Assembly (NCBI GenBank): GCA_025094145.1
Contig: JALLLS010000004.1
Location: 558,001 to 622,000, forward strand
DNA: 64,000 nt
Direction of reading: 5' to 3'
Origin: Spinellus fusiger
Lineage: Eukaryota > Mucoromycota > Mucoromycetes > Mucorales > Phycomycetaceae
Under the pieces are notes generated by a model. It saw only the letters and a program-made list of their open reading frames with translations. It searched no databases and had not been told where the DNA came from. A program made the position numbers and the translations under genes. Shown here piece after piece: positions 11,776 to 23,900 of the stretch. Position 1 is the stretch's first letter, and each line of letters begins with the position of its first letter.

Positions 11776-13083
11776 ATGTTACATCCTGTTGTGCTTACCC
11801 TTAGCTTCCTGGTGGCAGGGGGTCTAGTCATCTATGGTGGAAGTCTGGTGGCCAAAGAGATCTTCAGAAACTACCAAGAACAGTCAGAATACAAGGAATA
11901 TGTCAGGAAATACAATGAGAAGCAAAGAAGCAATGGTTCTGTGATCTTTTCCTCAGAGCAGGAGAGCGACAGTGACAATGACAATGAAAGGGGGTCTCCT
12001 TCTTCATGGAATAACAGAGTCTATGGAGAGGTGAGGAAGAGAAGGGCTTACCGTCATCAACCACCAAGACATGAAGAGGTAACTGTCATGTCCACTGGAT
12101 TCATGCGTACTACCATTGACAGACCTCCCCTTTTGTATATGTGTATATGTGTATATGTGTATATGTGTATATGTATATTTGTATATATGTATATATGTAT
12201 ATAGGATGAAGAGGCTTCAGAATATGAATTGGCAAAAATGGAACAGAATATCATTGAAAGAAGAGAAGCCATCCTTAGAGAGTCTGTTGCATTGGACAAC
12301 ATTGAACAGAGTCTTGTTCATAGACGTCAATCCCTTGAATTGAAATCAAGCCAATTGATGGAGTTGGCTTCCACTCACTCCAGCCATCTGGACGAACTTC
12401 ATAGTAGCGAACTTCATGATAACCCCTTTAACGGTCCATTTGGTCCACTTGTGATGGATGACCCTATAAGTACCTCTGCCTCGAGAACTCCAAATGATGA
12501 CCCACCCTCCCTCTTACCTCGTGCTATGGATGCTGAATTCTCTGACAGCAATCTTTCTATGCCTAAACAATCACTCGACCTGAACTATTCTCTTTCCAAT
12601 TTGAAAATAGATCAAGAAGATGTATGGTATTATGAAAAGATGATGGGAAAAGATGAAGAAAAGAATGAAGAAGAGAATGAAGAAGAGAATGAAGAAAAGA
12701 ATGAAGAAAAGAATGAAGAAAAGAATGAAGAAAAGAATGAAGAAAAGAATGAAGAAAACAAACAAGAAGAAAGACATCAACTTTTAAGCAACCCTCCGTC
12801 ACTTTATGCAATGTTTGATTCAGAAGAAGAGAGTGAAGCACCTATGAGATTCCTAAATGATCCCCTTTCACCCCATGCAATGCTATCTGATTCAGAAGAA
12901 AGCTGGTCTGAAGTGGCTAGAGAATTGGCTGACTCGTCTTTCTCCAGTCATAGCCAAGGATCAAGAAATAGATCAATAGCTTCGAGTGTTGACTTTGGCC
13001 TACCATTGAGTCCTGCTTATCACTCTGATGATGAAGCACACTCGTACGATCTTATGAGTTTCTCTGACGGCTCATCTCATTAA
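11776..13083 (+). CDS. Single-pass membrane protein with acidic Glu/Asn repeat
   Basis: Two exons, 11776-12078 and 12205-13083, join in phase to 393 residues. The N-terminus (about 4-26) is a hydrophobic anchor, LTLSFLVAGGLVIYGGSLVA, followed by a cytosol-like, highly charged remainder. An EEKN repeat of 12-bp units occupies 12655-12762. Around it are recurrences of a short motif: PPSLLPRAMDAEFSDS, PPSLYAMFDSEEES and PLSPHAMLSDSEES, the last two close to identical at DNA level. The acidic SDSEES cores look like casein kinase 2 sites. I do not recognise the family. The intron contains a TGTATA tandem repeat (about 12135-12200) that leaves the splice sites intact. Function is unknown; a membrane-tethered scaffold is a guess. 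Confidence 0.75.
12655..12762 (+). repeat. In-frame 12-bp EEKN-coding tandem repeat
   Basis: Roughly eight to nine copies of a GAAGAAAAGAAT-like unit inside exon 2 of the preceding gene. Unit length is a multiple of three, so copy-number change alters protein length without breaking the frame. Confidence 0.85.
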
Positions 13084-14447
13084 GAAGATGTACAACCCTC
13101 TTCTGAATCTACTCTTTTTGTTTTGCAAGTATCTTGAATACAATCTATATCTACCAATGGCTTATCTTTCTTATCTTTCCTATATATATATATATTCTAT
13201 TGATGTGGTATTATAACATAATCAACTATAGTCTATCTATACAAAGAGAGAGTCAATGGAAAGGCTGCTTGAGTAGAATAAAAGTATAAACACACACCTA
13301 GAGTCACACTACGACTAAGAACAGAGGAACAGTACGATTCTATTCGGAGATAGCTTGGGAGTCTATGCAGCTGTGAATTAAACCCACATCAATAGGCTGC
13401 TGATCTTCATTTCACTCTCGGTGCTTACATTGGTATTCTTTAAAGGGAAGAGAGGGAGAGAGAGAGATAGCTACCCTATATAAGCTACTCTTTCATATTT
13501 CCATCTCATAGTGTTTGGTTTTTTGCAGTGGTATCTATCCCATAGGTCAATAGAATTAGTGTCTAGTGTGAAGATATTAATGCACTCTAGGCTAAATGAA
13601 AGATGAAACTGAGAATAGAAGGGCAATGGATCCAATAGAAGACACGAGTAGAGTCTCTTATTATCTACAGTGTCCTTTATAACCTACATATAACTTTATA
13701 GTTATCCAATGTTCTGGTGGAATCTATGAGATATCTATATCAATGAATGTATCTGCGTTGCTATCATAGTCTATACTATATCATTACTATGCTATTCTTC
13801 ATTGAACCCTTTATACCACATTCTATTTGTATTTAAATATTGAATATTAAAAGAGTATTGGATAAAATATACGAATTGATGAGAGAAGTGACGATAGGAA
13901 GGTGGTAAATATAGATTAAGTCTATGTCTGGATTAGAATTATAAACATTTTCTTGTTTTCTTTCAATGCTCCGAAAGTCAATCTCTCTAGCAATTCGTCA
14001 GAATATCTTCCAAGGTTTCTAATGGAGGGTTATGACAACTACGATGTTCTTTCTCTCTTTCTCTCTCATTTTCTGTCATTCAATCTTTGTGGATAAACAT
14101 TCTGTTCTGTGCTATTATAAAGAATAGATGGAGAAGAATGGATGCCATGATAGAGTGTCTTTTCTTGAGACTCTCTTACTCCAATCGAAAGGTATTTGCC
14201 AGTGTTGACTTGTAGAGGAATCAACAGACTGCATTGATACATTAGATACTTTTCAATCAATCTCTCTCTATCTCTCTCTCTCTTTCTATTCATATCAACA
14301 CATATTCCGATAACAACAACAACAACAATAGTAATAATAATAATAATAACAATAATTCAAAAGGTGCCACTTTGCAATAATCTTCAATAGGTCTCTTTAA
14401 AGAGAAATATGCAATGATTGGGATCTATTTACATCTAAGTATCTTTC
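13084..14447. other. Intergenic; nothing firm
   Basis: AT-rich DNA with a short TA tract near 13185, a CTCTCT tract near 14265 and AAC/AAT triplet runs near 14310-14350. No gene is supported. Confidence 0.5.
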
Positions 14448-15979
14448 TTACATTGCATTTTCAAACTCTTGAGCAATATTAGGAGGATGCCCATAATCTG
14501 GCCAAAGTGATAAAATAAACAAGTAAAAGGCCCGTTTGACAATACTCGTCAAGGTCAAAGGCTCTTCTGAAATGGTAACATTAACATTGGCCTCAGGACC
14601 TACAGCTGCAGCACCAGGTGCTTCTCTCTCATTGTACTGTCTAGGCTGAGCAGGGATACCTTATTTTGAGTGGCCATTAGTATAAGTCTTCATGTTGTCT
14701 ACTGTCTCTCCAAGAAAAAAGAAAAAAGAAAAAAGAAAAAGAAAAGAATTACCTTGTCTGTTCATGCCTGGATCCTGTCGTCTAACGCGTCTAATCACAA
14801 ATCTTAATCTGCCTGTTTGATAAAGAAAGAAGCATAGGGCAAGAAGATGAAAGAAGATAACACGCTCAATCTCAGCCCCTTGGCACACAATAAACAGGAC
14901 AACGATGAGTTTAACAGCAAGCCATATGGAGGTGCTGTTTTGGAGAATGATTCTTTGTCGGAAAAAGACTCTTTGGTCTTCTGCTTGAGCAGGAACAGCA
15001 GGAGCGGGAGCAGGAGCAGGATGAATGGGATGAACTGCAGCTATAGGTGCAGCAGGAGCAGGAGCAGCTACAGGAGGAAGGTGGGTGTGTGGAATGGACG
15101 TGTGCTGATCAGCAGAGTGGGCAGGAGAATAGAATTGGGGTTGTGGATACGTATGGGTAGGGTAACTAGTGTTTTCATGAGCCTGTGATAGATAAGGCTG
15201 TGTTAGTGGATACCCCAAGGAAGGTGTGAAGGGTGCAGAAGAAACAAGTACAGGTGCCAAATAGTACTGGCCGCTATGAAGAAAGAGAAAGGTCAGTTAC
15301 TGCCTATGCACACATAACAAACCATAGAAAAGAGAGGAAATAGACTGACTTACTTGATGATAACGACCTGATATCCACCAGGCGCCATTGCTGTAAGGTT
15401 AGATGGGGCAGGGTTTGTTCTTGATTGAAGGGTGTTTGGATAGTGGATGGGTGCATAACTACTGGATGTTCCTGGACAATGATTCGTCTCCAATGGAATA
15501 GCAGGTACTTCTTTCTTTTCTGTGGATTTAGGCATGGCAGCAGCAATAGCAACGGCAGAAGAAGAAAGAGAAGGCTTTACTACCAAATGAAAGGTAGGAA
15601 CAGTGCTGGTATCTGTCTAGAAAACAATCAACTTAATACCCACTCCCTTCCATTGCTACTATACCTTGGCAAGCACATCCTTTAGATAATCACCATCGCA
15701 TAGTAATTTGCCACTATGAATAATGCGTTGGTCACTCGCCATTGGTTTCTGGGGATGTACGTCCTGGATATGCTTCTTGAGCAACTGAACTGAGGCATCA
15801 GATGATATCTTCAGGCATAATGTCTCATTGAGTGCTGGTGAGCGTATCTGAACTGTTAGTATAGAAGCACCAGATGTCATGCTTCCTAGAGTTGCTGTTG
15901 ATAAATGAAAAGTAGCTATAGAGTCTATAGAAGTGGTAGGCAAATAAGTAGCCTGAGTTTCACTATGATCACATGACAT
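14448..15979 (-). CDS. HERPUD-like ubiquitin-domain ER membrane protein
   Basis: Four exons on the minus strand: 15665-15979, 15354-15616, 14753-15273, 14448-14659, in phase, 436 residues from this start. An N-terminal ubiquitin-like domain runs from ILTVQIRSPALNETLCLKI through DQRIIHSGKLL to TFHLVVK. A Pro/Ala/His-rich linker follows. Two hydrophobic stretches, WLAVKLIVVLFIVCQG and VIFFHLLALCFFLYQTGRLR, form a membrane hairpin. The C-terminus (FYLFILSLWPDYGHPPNIAQ) resembles the HERP tail. HERP proteins scaffold ubiquitin ligases in ER-associated degradation; this role is inferred. Start choice is uncertain: the same frame is open to ATG 16087 and has another ATG at 15880 close to the domain. 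Intron 14660-14752 carries a GAAAAAA repeat. Confidence 0.82.
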
Positions 15980-16779
15980 ATTGTCCAATGAGATATGAGA
16001 AATAGAAATACACTCAGTGTCTGCTTGAATAGAGCTTACACACCTAAAGATTTTTGAGATATTGAGACAATTATAAATTGAATTCAAGATACACTATATT
16101 CTGTAGATAGCAATGAGTTTGTTTTAGATAAGGATTGCTTTGTATAAACTATAAAATATAAAATATAAAGGGCATATTTAGACAGCTCACCAGTATATAG
16201 ACCGCTGAAAATATCAGTGAAATTAATGTTATGACAATAATTGCATATCTTGAGACAGAAAAGGGGGATTCATTCAATAGCATTTGGAGTTATTGCTATT
16301 AACGTGGAAGCTCAAAACTCATCCATATTCACCTATAATGGCTGTCTATTTTTCATGGTCATTTTTAATGTTTAATATAATAGACTGGTCAATCCAATAC
16401 ACTCTCCTATGTATTTACAGCGTCTGTTGATATGCTTCCCTATACAGAGTCTTATTTCTGTCTCTCTTATTGTACCAGCTAATAAACACTCCTTTGTAGT
16501 GATCGCTATACTCATCCAAGAGATAGGGCAAGTCTTTGAATAGTAATATATTCTTGTCTACTACTTTTTATTGAAGTGTTTCATTCATTGTGCTTGAATA
16601 GTGTTCATAATACAATCATTGTTGCCTCCACTTTGGTGTCTCACTGTATAAGCTCTCTGAGCTGAGCCGTGCCTTATATAAATATAATAATAAAAAAACA
16701 AATCCTTTCTACCCTAGATCTTTCCAATGCGTTTATCCTGAAACAACTATTGGATCAATTAACCTAATGAACACTATAT
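15980..16779. other. Intergenic
   Basis: Upstream region of the HERPUD-like gene, including the open N-terminal extension to 16087. A TTTAG followed by GTGTGTAAG at about 16035-16045 (minus strand) might be splice signals of a leader intron. Nothing else is supported. Confidence 0.4.
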
Positions 16780-17700
16780 AGGAGAAATCAATGCCAATGA
16801 ACCCACATTCATCCAGGTGCAAGTCAATGCTAGTGTGGAGAAGGTCATACAAAGGGTCTGAACAACCCAAATATAGGAACAAGAACAAAGGGTGCAGGGA
16901 TCAGAGTTACCAGAAGAGATCTACGCAGAGCTAGATATGCACACCCAGTACGACTTGCAAAGACCTTTCGAGAAGCACAGGTACCACAATGAAGAGTGAC
17001 TTACTCTCACAAATAAATAATCCAAACTTCATCCACAACCTCAAGCAGTGGAAAGAGACCGTTTTACCAATGGTCAACTCTACTCATAAGGCCACCGAAA
17101 CAAAAATATCACAAGCCAGACCTATAGTAGAAGTCTGTGAGCAGTCCAAATACACTCAAGAGAGCGAGAAAAAAGAGAGAGAGAGTATACTATCTGAGAA
17201 CACAAAGAATCACTGACTCAGACCATGAGACGGGCTAGGCTTCCTCACAGCCTATGGACTTGGAATAGTCAAAGAATTCACCATTAGGGCTCTCAGACTT
17301 CTTAGTAGTCTCAAACACACAGAAACACTAGCCGCAGAAGCAAGGAGGTATGTCTTTGACCATTGCTTTGTAGAACAGTTCTGTGGTGAGTGATCCAAGC
17401 AATATGTCACTAGTAACTCTAGTACCTTCAACGCCACCAGATACAAATTCAATACCAATGAAATTCAAAGGAGAGGCAATATGTCTTTCAAGAGGGAGAG
17501 GTGCTTTCAGGAGGGCACTTGAGACATTTCAAACACAAGTAAAGAAGAAAGAGATCATACCATTGGCCTTTATCAGTAGTAGGAGAAGGTTACACACCAC
17601 CATCTTTTCATACGCCATCATCTTGGAGAATAAAGGCATTAGATATGTCCACAGAAGATCCAGGAGGCAGTAGATGTAGCAGTTCAGAGGTTCTTAACTG
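16780..17700 (+). pseudogene. Coding-like relic, unrecognised, many stops
   Basis: Stretches of protein-like sequence appear in one direction but switch frame and contain stops: EINANEPTFIQVQVNASVEK near 16783, the 75-residue frame 16989-17216, then GLGIVKEFTIRALRLLSSLK and AAEARRYVFDHCFVEQFCGE (17250-17390), and a further open piece at 17383-17673. Composition is less AT-rich than the flanks. This looks like a decayed gene, possibly a retroelement gag-like frame, but I cannot name it. Confidence 0.4.
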
Positions 17701-19692
17701 TAGGCATTATCTAGAAATCTCCTACTCAGGACAGAAGTTGTTCATTCAAAGTATGTACAGTACAAGAGACGACAAGGCAGAGACTGGTATTGGATAGTAC
17801 TTTAATATAACATTTAGCATAGTCTCAACATACAATCATAACCAAGGCCTACGACAATACATGGAAGAAGTTGACAGAGGTGTACTCTGCTAAAGATATA
17901 GATTTCTAGAAGTCTATAATATATATAAGGTTGTAGAATTCCTACTAGATCATGATTGTTTACAGTACTTAACTTTGAATGGGCACCGATCAGCTATTGC
18001 CTATGTCTACAGGATTTTATATCTAAACGAATTAATACTTGCAGATCATCAAGCCATTACAGACTTCTTCAAGGCAAAAAGAATACTTTAAAGTGAACAT
18101 TCCTACAACATCATAGTTGGAAATATGGGTTCTTGCCATTTTAACCAAGTACATAATGATCTACCTACAACCTACAACAAAAGGTGGTGCTATTACTGTG
18201 CATCCACATAATTCACCATATGCCATTTGCTTCTTACCTCTAAACTTGATTTTATATCTGCAGCAACAAATACACATCAGTACTTTCTGCTGAAGCCAAT
18301 CACTGGCTGTTGGAAAACAACGATATTTCATTGAGATTCCGTGGATTCTGATCTATAAGCCAAAAATGTCGAATAGAACCTTGAATCAAATTTCAACAAA
18401 CTCTTGCAAGTAAAGCTTTATCTTAATTTTATTCTATTTGTATTTGTATTTTACAATACAGTGGTTATTCTAATACATGAGTATTGACATATCGACATCT
18501 AGTGTTATTGTCTTGCAGAAACAGTCTAATGATCAGAGCTTCTCTATTGATATCTTTCCACTGATACTGATTAGTTTTTGTAACGAAGCAAATGAAAATG
18601 GACGTTGTATCATTTGAGTTATTACATAGCTGTAAGTACTGCTTTGTTTTGTTTTGTTTGTTTTAGAATTCATTTCTCATTCCTTGAGAATGTTGATAGA
18701 ATACTCTCTACGGCTGTCACTGGATGATATTATCTGAAGCCTATTTCTCAGTGTGTTATATCGATCTATTTATGCAAGGACTTTTTATTTTGTCTAAACA
18801 ACTATCAAAAGTTGTACATTGGTAGGATGGACTGCTGGTACATTGTCACATTAGACTCAGGCTAATTCTTTCTTTTCTTTTTAATTTAACACTTATCCCA
18901 ACACGTCTATAAAGACAAAACGAAACTTTTGAAATGAATTTCTCCTATACTTAAATAGGAAGATACAGGCATTTATATCTTTTGGTACTCAATATACTCT
19001 TTTATGTTTTTATGTTTTTATGTGTGCATTATTCATGACTATAGAATGACTTGTCATCTGTAGATGTTTGTCCATTTCATTGTGTCACTTATTTTATATA
19101 AAAAAAAAAAAACTAATGTAGTGACCTGTTACACTTCCTGAACTTATTTATCTGTCAGCCTTTCTCTTCTTAGCAGGGCTTAGTTTTTTTTTCTTTCTAC
19201 GCCGACTATAATCCAACCTGTGGTAGAAATTACACCCAATAGAGACATTGTGTTTTCTCTTATGATTAACTTAGTAACAGTAGCACAAGTACTCATTCTC
19301 ATAAAGTTATCAACAATGCTGCGTGAAACTTTAATGAAAATGCTTCCGTAATTTCTCAATCGCTTCATCAACAAGGAGCAGAGGAATAAACACTAATGAA
19401 GTTGACATTAGTCGTTCTATGCTCTTGAGTCAAGATCCACCTACAACCCACTTCTTCACTGCTCTCAGAAAGAATATCAGGGCACACATTATATACTGGC
19501 CAACCTATCTCTGCGCTGTCCGAATGTGGATGTCTCTACTGCTTGACTGCAGCTGATGCACTCATACATCCTTCAATCTACAGATCGAAAGACTTACTCT
19601 TACCTTGGACATTATAAATCACACACTCTTGTTGTGTGTTGGCTTTTTTTTCCTACAGACATCCTCATCTTTTTATTTTATTTTTATTTTTA

Positions 19693-19723
<31 letters not shown>

Positions 19724-20739
19724 TTTATTTTTGAATTTCTCTATTAGCATTCGACAGGTCAGAGAAGATTCACTAGAGGCTACATTTCTCAATAACTCAG
19801 TATCAGCAGCAACTGTCTCAACACTAAATTCATTCTCATCAACAACATTTTCATCTCCGTCTCCACATGAGACTATTGTACTCATGTTAAATGGTAAAGA
19901 ACTGATAAATAGAAACTACGAATAGTAATAATAATAATCACTCACTCCATTCATATTTGAGTGCTAAGAATTAGACATCATTTCCAAACAACTGATATGA
20001 GTTCTAAAAATAGGACTTCTCTGAGTCTACAAAAACAATGCTGATTGGCTATAATATTGCCTGTTAGAGACACTGTGTATTCAACAAGTGAATCTCAATA
20101 ACATTGCTGGACTGAGGAGCTACAAATGTATTTCCTTGATAAAATCCATGGCGTAGTGTATGTCTCATGTCGTGTCTCAATTTCATTGGGCATTTATAAT
20201 TAATGAATAGTATAGGGTGGTACTGATGATACGATTTGACAAATAAATACTAGTCACAATAGCAACAGGAAGGGATTTTATTCTGGTCACTGTCAATTGA
20301 GTCTCAATAGCAATGAAACTGATGCGTGTTTATTGAATGTCAGTCTCCGTCGTTTAAATAAAGATACTTGAATTTGATTCTCAGTCTATAATAAAGTACC
20401 GCTCTACATTCCTTATTTATCGCATGATCCTGAAAGTTTTTTTTATATTATTTTTAAAATTAAGTCTCCACACAAACTGTCTGTCTCATCGTGACAGATC
20501 CAAAAAAAAAAAAAACCTGCCTCCTTCCCTTACCAGAAATGACTTTTTATTACAAGAAAAGCAGACTTGCATACAAACACACGTACACAAGAGACATTGT
20601 TTTTTTTGTTGTTCATTTTATTTTATTTTTTTAAAACAAAAGTGTATATTTACACCTTTACAGACTCTTTAGGATAGATCGCGTTATGTAAAAGAAAAGA
20701 GTACAGAATCAACTGCTAGGAATAAAGAAACAAGATAGC
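17701..20739. other. Gene-poor interval
   Basis: Contains short coding-like scraps (for example plus-strand 19390-19550) without stops for up to about 50 codons but no recognisable family. A TTTTTA tandem tract at 19675-19735 creates low-complexity frames on both strands. No gene is supported. Confidence 0.45.
19675..19735. repeat. TTTTTA tandem repeat
   Basis: About ten copies of a TTTTTA/TTTTA unit over roughly 60 bp. Confidence 0.85.
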
Positions 20740-22173
20740 TTATTTCTTGCCAGCCTTGGCAGCAGCCTTGGTGACCTTGGCAGACTTGTCAACCTTCTCA
20801 ACAGCCTTGATGACACCGACAGCAACGGTCTGACGCATATCACGGACAGCGAAACGGCCAAGGGGAGGGTAGTCAGTGTAGGCCTCAACACACATGGGCT
20901 TGGAGGGCACCATCTTGACGATAGCGGAGTCACCAGACTTGATAAACTTGGGGGCATCTTCCAATTTCTTGCCGGAACGACGGTCGATCTTCTCGAGCAA
21001 CTCAGCGAACTTGCAGGCAATGTGGGCAGTGTGGCAATCCAACACGGGAGAGTAACCAGCACCAATCTGACCAGGGTGGTTCAAGACGATGACCTGGGCA
21101 GTGAAGGAACCAGACTCCTTGGCGGGGTCGTTCTTGCTGTCAGAGCAGACGTTACCACGACGGATATCCTTGACGGATACGTTCTTGACGTTGAAACCAA
21201 CGTTGTCTCCGGGAAGACCCTCAACGAGCTGTTCGTGGTGCATTTCAACGGACTTGACTTCAGTGGTGACGTTGGAAGGAGCAAAGTTGACGATCATACC
21301 AGCCTTGATGACACCAGTCTCGACACGACCGACGGGAACTGTTCCAATACCACCAATCTTGTACACATCCTGGAGGGGAAGACGGAGAGGCTTGTCGGAA
21401 GGACGGACAGGGGGCTCGATGTTGTCAATGGCCTCCAAAAGGGTCTTTCCGGTCTTGGAACCAGCCTTGGTTTCCTTGGTCCATCCCTTGAACCAGCCCA
21501 TGTTGACAGATTCCTCCAACATGTTATCACCGTGCCATCCGGAGATGGGGACAAAGGGAACAGACTTGGGGTTGAAACCGATCTTCTTGATGAAGGAGGA
21601 GACTTCCTTGACAATTTCGTTGTAACGAGCCTCGGACCACTTGGTAGTGTCCATCTTGTTAATGGCAACGATCAATTGACGGACACCGAGGGTGAAGGCC
21701 AACAAGGCGTGCTCACGGGTCTGACCATCCTTGGAGATACCAGCTTCGAATTCACCAGTACCGGCAGCAATGATAAGAACACCACAATCGGCCTGGGAGG
21801 TACCAGTGATCATGTTCTTGATGAAATCACGGTGACCAGGGGCATCGATGACGGTGACCATGAACTTGGGAGTCTCGAACTTCCAGAGAGCAATGTCGAT
21901 GGTGATACCACGTTCACGCTCAGCCTTGAGCTTGTCAAGAACCCAGGCGTACTTGAAGGAACCCTTACCGAGTTCAGCAGCTTCCTTCTCGAACTTCTCA
22001 ATGGTACGCTTGTCAATACCACCGCACTTGTAGATCAAGTGACCGGTAGTGGTGGACTTGCCCTAGACATGGAGTCAGTGTCTCTGTTTCTGTTTTGTTT
22101 ATGGCAGTGTAGGACTTACGGAATCTACGTGGCCAATAACGACGACGTTAACGTGAGTCTTTTCTTTACCCAT
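20740..22173 (-). CDS. TEF1: Translation elongation factor EF-1alpha
   Basis: Two exons, 22120-22173 and 20740-22062, give 458 residues, the usual fungal length. The protein binds GTP and delivers aminoacyl-tRNA to the ribosomal A site. The intron (22063-22119) splits the P-loop: exon 1 ends IGHVDS and exon 2 starts GKST, joining to GHVDSGKST. Other GTPase motifs are [11 protein letters not shown] (G3) and NKMD (G4), and the C-terminus is Lys/Ala-rich ending AGKK. Exon 2 is GC-richer than anything around it and uses a narrow codon set, as expected for a very highly expressed gene; this bias also produces a long spurious antisense frame. Minus-strand TATA-like sequence lies about 100 bases upstream of the ATG. 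Confidence 0.98.
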
Positions 22174-23045
22174 GGCTATTGAGAAACAGATAGATGAGTA
22201 TTCAATAAAAAAAGATCAATCGTCTTCCATAACAGATGCTACGATTGTAGAGACGGATGTAAACAATAGGATACCTTATAAAAAGTGGATGTAAAAATTA
22301 GGGAAGGAAAAAAACAATAGCCGGATATGCTTGGATATTTATACTCTTGACGTATTCCCCGGGTCAGAATTTTTTTTATTAAAAAAAAAAATAGACAGGA
22401 CAAGACAGAACAAAAGCAGGACCTACTTTTGGTATTAGAGACATTCATATTTCTATCCAATCATAGAATCCTATAAAAGAAGAATGCCCACTGTCTTTGT
22501 CTGGATTGGTATACATTCTTGCATTGTAGAGTGTATGTGTGTGTGTTTATGTGTGTTTATGTCTATGTGTATGTGTGTTTTTTTTTCCTTCATGTCCCTG
22601 GTTGTTTGTATGCATTGAAGAACAACGCAAATTAAACTGAACTTCATAAATGTCATAACAAAAAGTGACTTGTTTGCAAGCAATACCCATTCTTCTCCTT
22701 GTAATATAACTTCACTTGTCTAAATAAAGAGTAAGAATGTAGATTGTGTTTTATAATAACAAATACTACTGACAATAGAAGAGACTGGCATTGTCTTTTT
22801 TGTTATTATTATTATTATTATTATTATTGGGGGGGGGAGTAAGTCTTTTGGATGAAGAGACATTTGCCAGTCACAAAGTGTCCCCTTTTCTCTCTTCCTT
22901 TTCTTTATTGTTTATTGTTCAGACACAAGGTGTGTGTAAATATATGTGTGTGTGTATATATGTGTATGTGTATGTTTATATGTAAATATATGTGTATGTG
23001 CTTCTACAGACCATGAAACCCCCTTATTTTGAGCCACTGTGAGTT
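22174..23045. other. TEF1 upstream region and intergenic
   Basis: Holds the TEF1 promoter with a T-run/A-run (about 22370-22393), a TTA triplet repeat and G-run (22803-22838), and GT/TA-rich DNA to 23000. No gene is supported. Confidence 0.45.
22273..22284 (-). promoter_or_regulatory. Possible TATA element of TEF1
   Basis: On the minus strand the sequence reads TTTTTATAAGG about 100 bases upstream of the EF-1alpha ATG. Position and sequence fit a TATA box; no experimental start site is available. Confidence 0.4.
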
Positions 23046-23900
23046 ATGGGTCTCTTCTTGTCTGGTATAAAATATCTCAAAGTAGTCCCACATGGAATGT
23101 TCTCTAGAGGTGCCTCAACCTATACACCACCCAATACTCGCTTATCGCAACGACCAGACATCGACCATGAAGAAAAATATCAAGGGACAGAAGAAAATAA
23201 TAGTCTTATGCAACAATTACTGGGAAACATGATAGAGATAGAATCTCATGAAACATTGCTTTCTGAAAACACAGAGGCTATGAGTGCAGAAGAAACAGAC
23301 AGTGAAGAGCTCTTCTTTCCATTGTTTTCTTGTCAGCCTGTTCATGTTGAGCTGCAACAAGTGGATCGTAGTGATGAAATGTCTCTCCAGGTGGCAAGTA
23401 TGCAGGTAGTGGATCATGACGAAACAGATCCTGCTTTTGCCGCACTCATTGCTGCTTCTGTGATGGACTATGACGAGATTATAAAGCAGTCGGCATGGAC
23501 CTACAAACCCCAGCAATGTACACACAGAGTCGTTCATGTCCCTGCCACAGAGCAAGCCATCCCTAGAAAAAAGAAAAGAAAGAGCCAGCAGTGTAGGGCC
23601 TTTCAGAGAACAGTCAAGGAGAAGGGCCTTCAAGTAGAGCCTAAAATGAGACATCCTCAAACAGTAGGTGGCTGGCCTGGCTGGCCTGGTGTTCGTACAT
23701 GCTTTGCTATTATTACCAAGATCCACGGCAAAGATCTCAAGAAGAATATTAAACGGGAGGGGTCCTTTCCCAAGGGTAAAAAGAAGTTGGGTGGGCCCAA
23801 GGGTCCTCCTGCTGTCAAATCAAGGACAATGACCCTTGATAAGAAGGATGTGCCAAATAACAAAACATCAAATGTGTCTGTTCCCAAGACAGTGTCCTAA
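23046..23900 (+). CDS. Orphan protein, acidic middle and basic C-terminus
   Basis: An uninterrupted 284-codon frame. The first two thirds are polar and acidic (EETDSEELFF near residue 80-90, DHDETDPAFAALIAASVMDYD near 125-145). A lysine cluster PRKKKRKSQQ follows at about 173 and could be a nuclear localisation signal. The tail after GGWPGWPGV is strongly basic (KGKKKLGGPKGPP). There is no membrane segment or recognised domain. I do not recognise it; a nuclear or nucleolar role is only suggested by the basic clusters. Protein-like composition along the full length argues for a real gene. Confidence 0.6.
   Translation: MGLFLSGIKYLKVVPHGMFSRGASTYTPPNTRLSQRPDIDHEEKYQGTEENNSLMQQLLGNMIEIESHETLLSENTEAMSAEETDSEELFFPLFSCQPVHVELQQVDRSDEMSLQVASMQVVDHDETDPAFAALIAASVMDYDEIIKQSAWTYKPQQCTHRVVHVPATEQAIPRKKKRKSQQCRAFQRTVKEKGLQVEPKMRHPQTVGGWPGWPGVRTCFAIITKIHGKDLKKNIKREGSFPKGKKKLGGPKGPPAVKSRTMTLDKKDVPNNKTSNVSVPKTVS

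Noticed and set aside
12563..12841. Antisense frames of repeated Leu-His-Ser-Phe.
   Set aside because: These are antisense shadows of the EEKN-coding repeat.
19180..19374. A minus-strand 64-codon frame that at first looked like a histone-fold helix pattern (RLRNYGSIFIKVSRSIVDNF).
   Set aside because: The resemblance to histone folds is vague, the piece has no flanking exons, and key conserved residues cannot be matched.
19390..19560. A plus-strand coding-like stretch.
   Set aside because: About 50 codons without a stop but no start context, no family and no splice partners.
21022..22182. A 386-codon open frame antisense to EF-1alpha.
   Set aside because: It mirrors the coding frame of the highly biased EF-1alpha gene; restricted codon use removes stops from the opposite strand. 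It has no recognisable domain.
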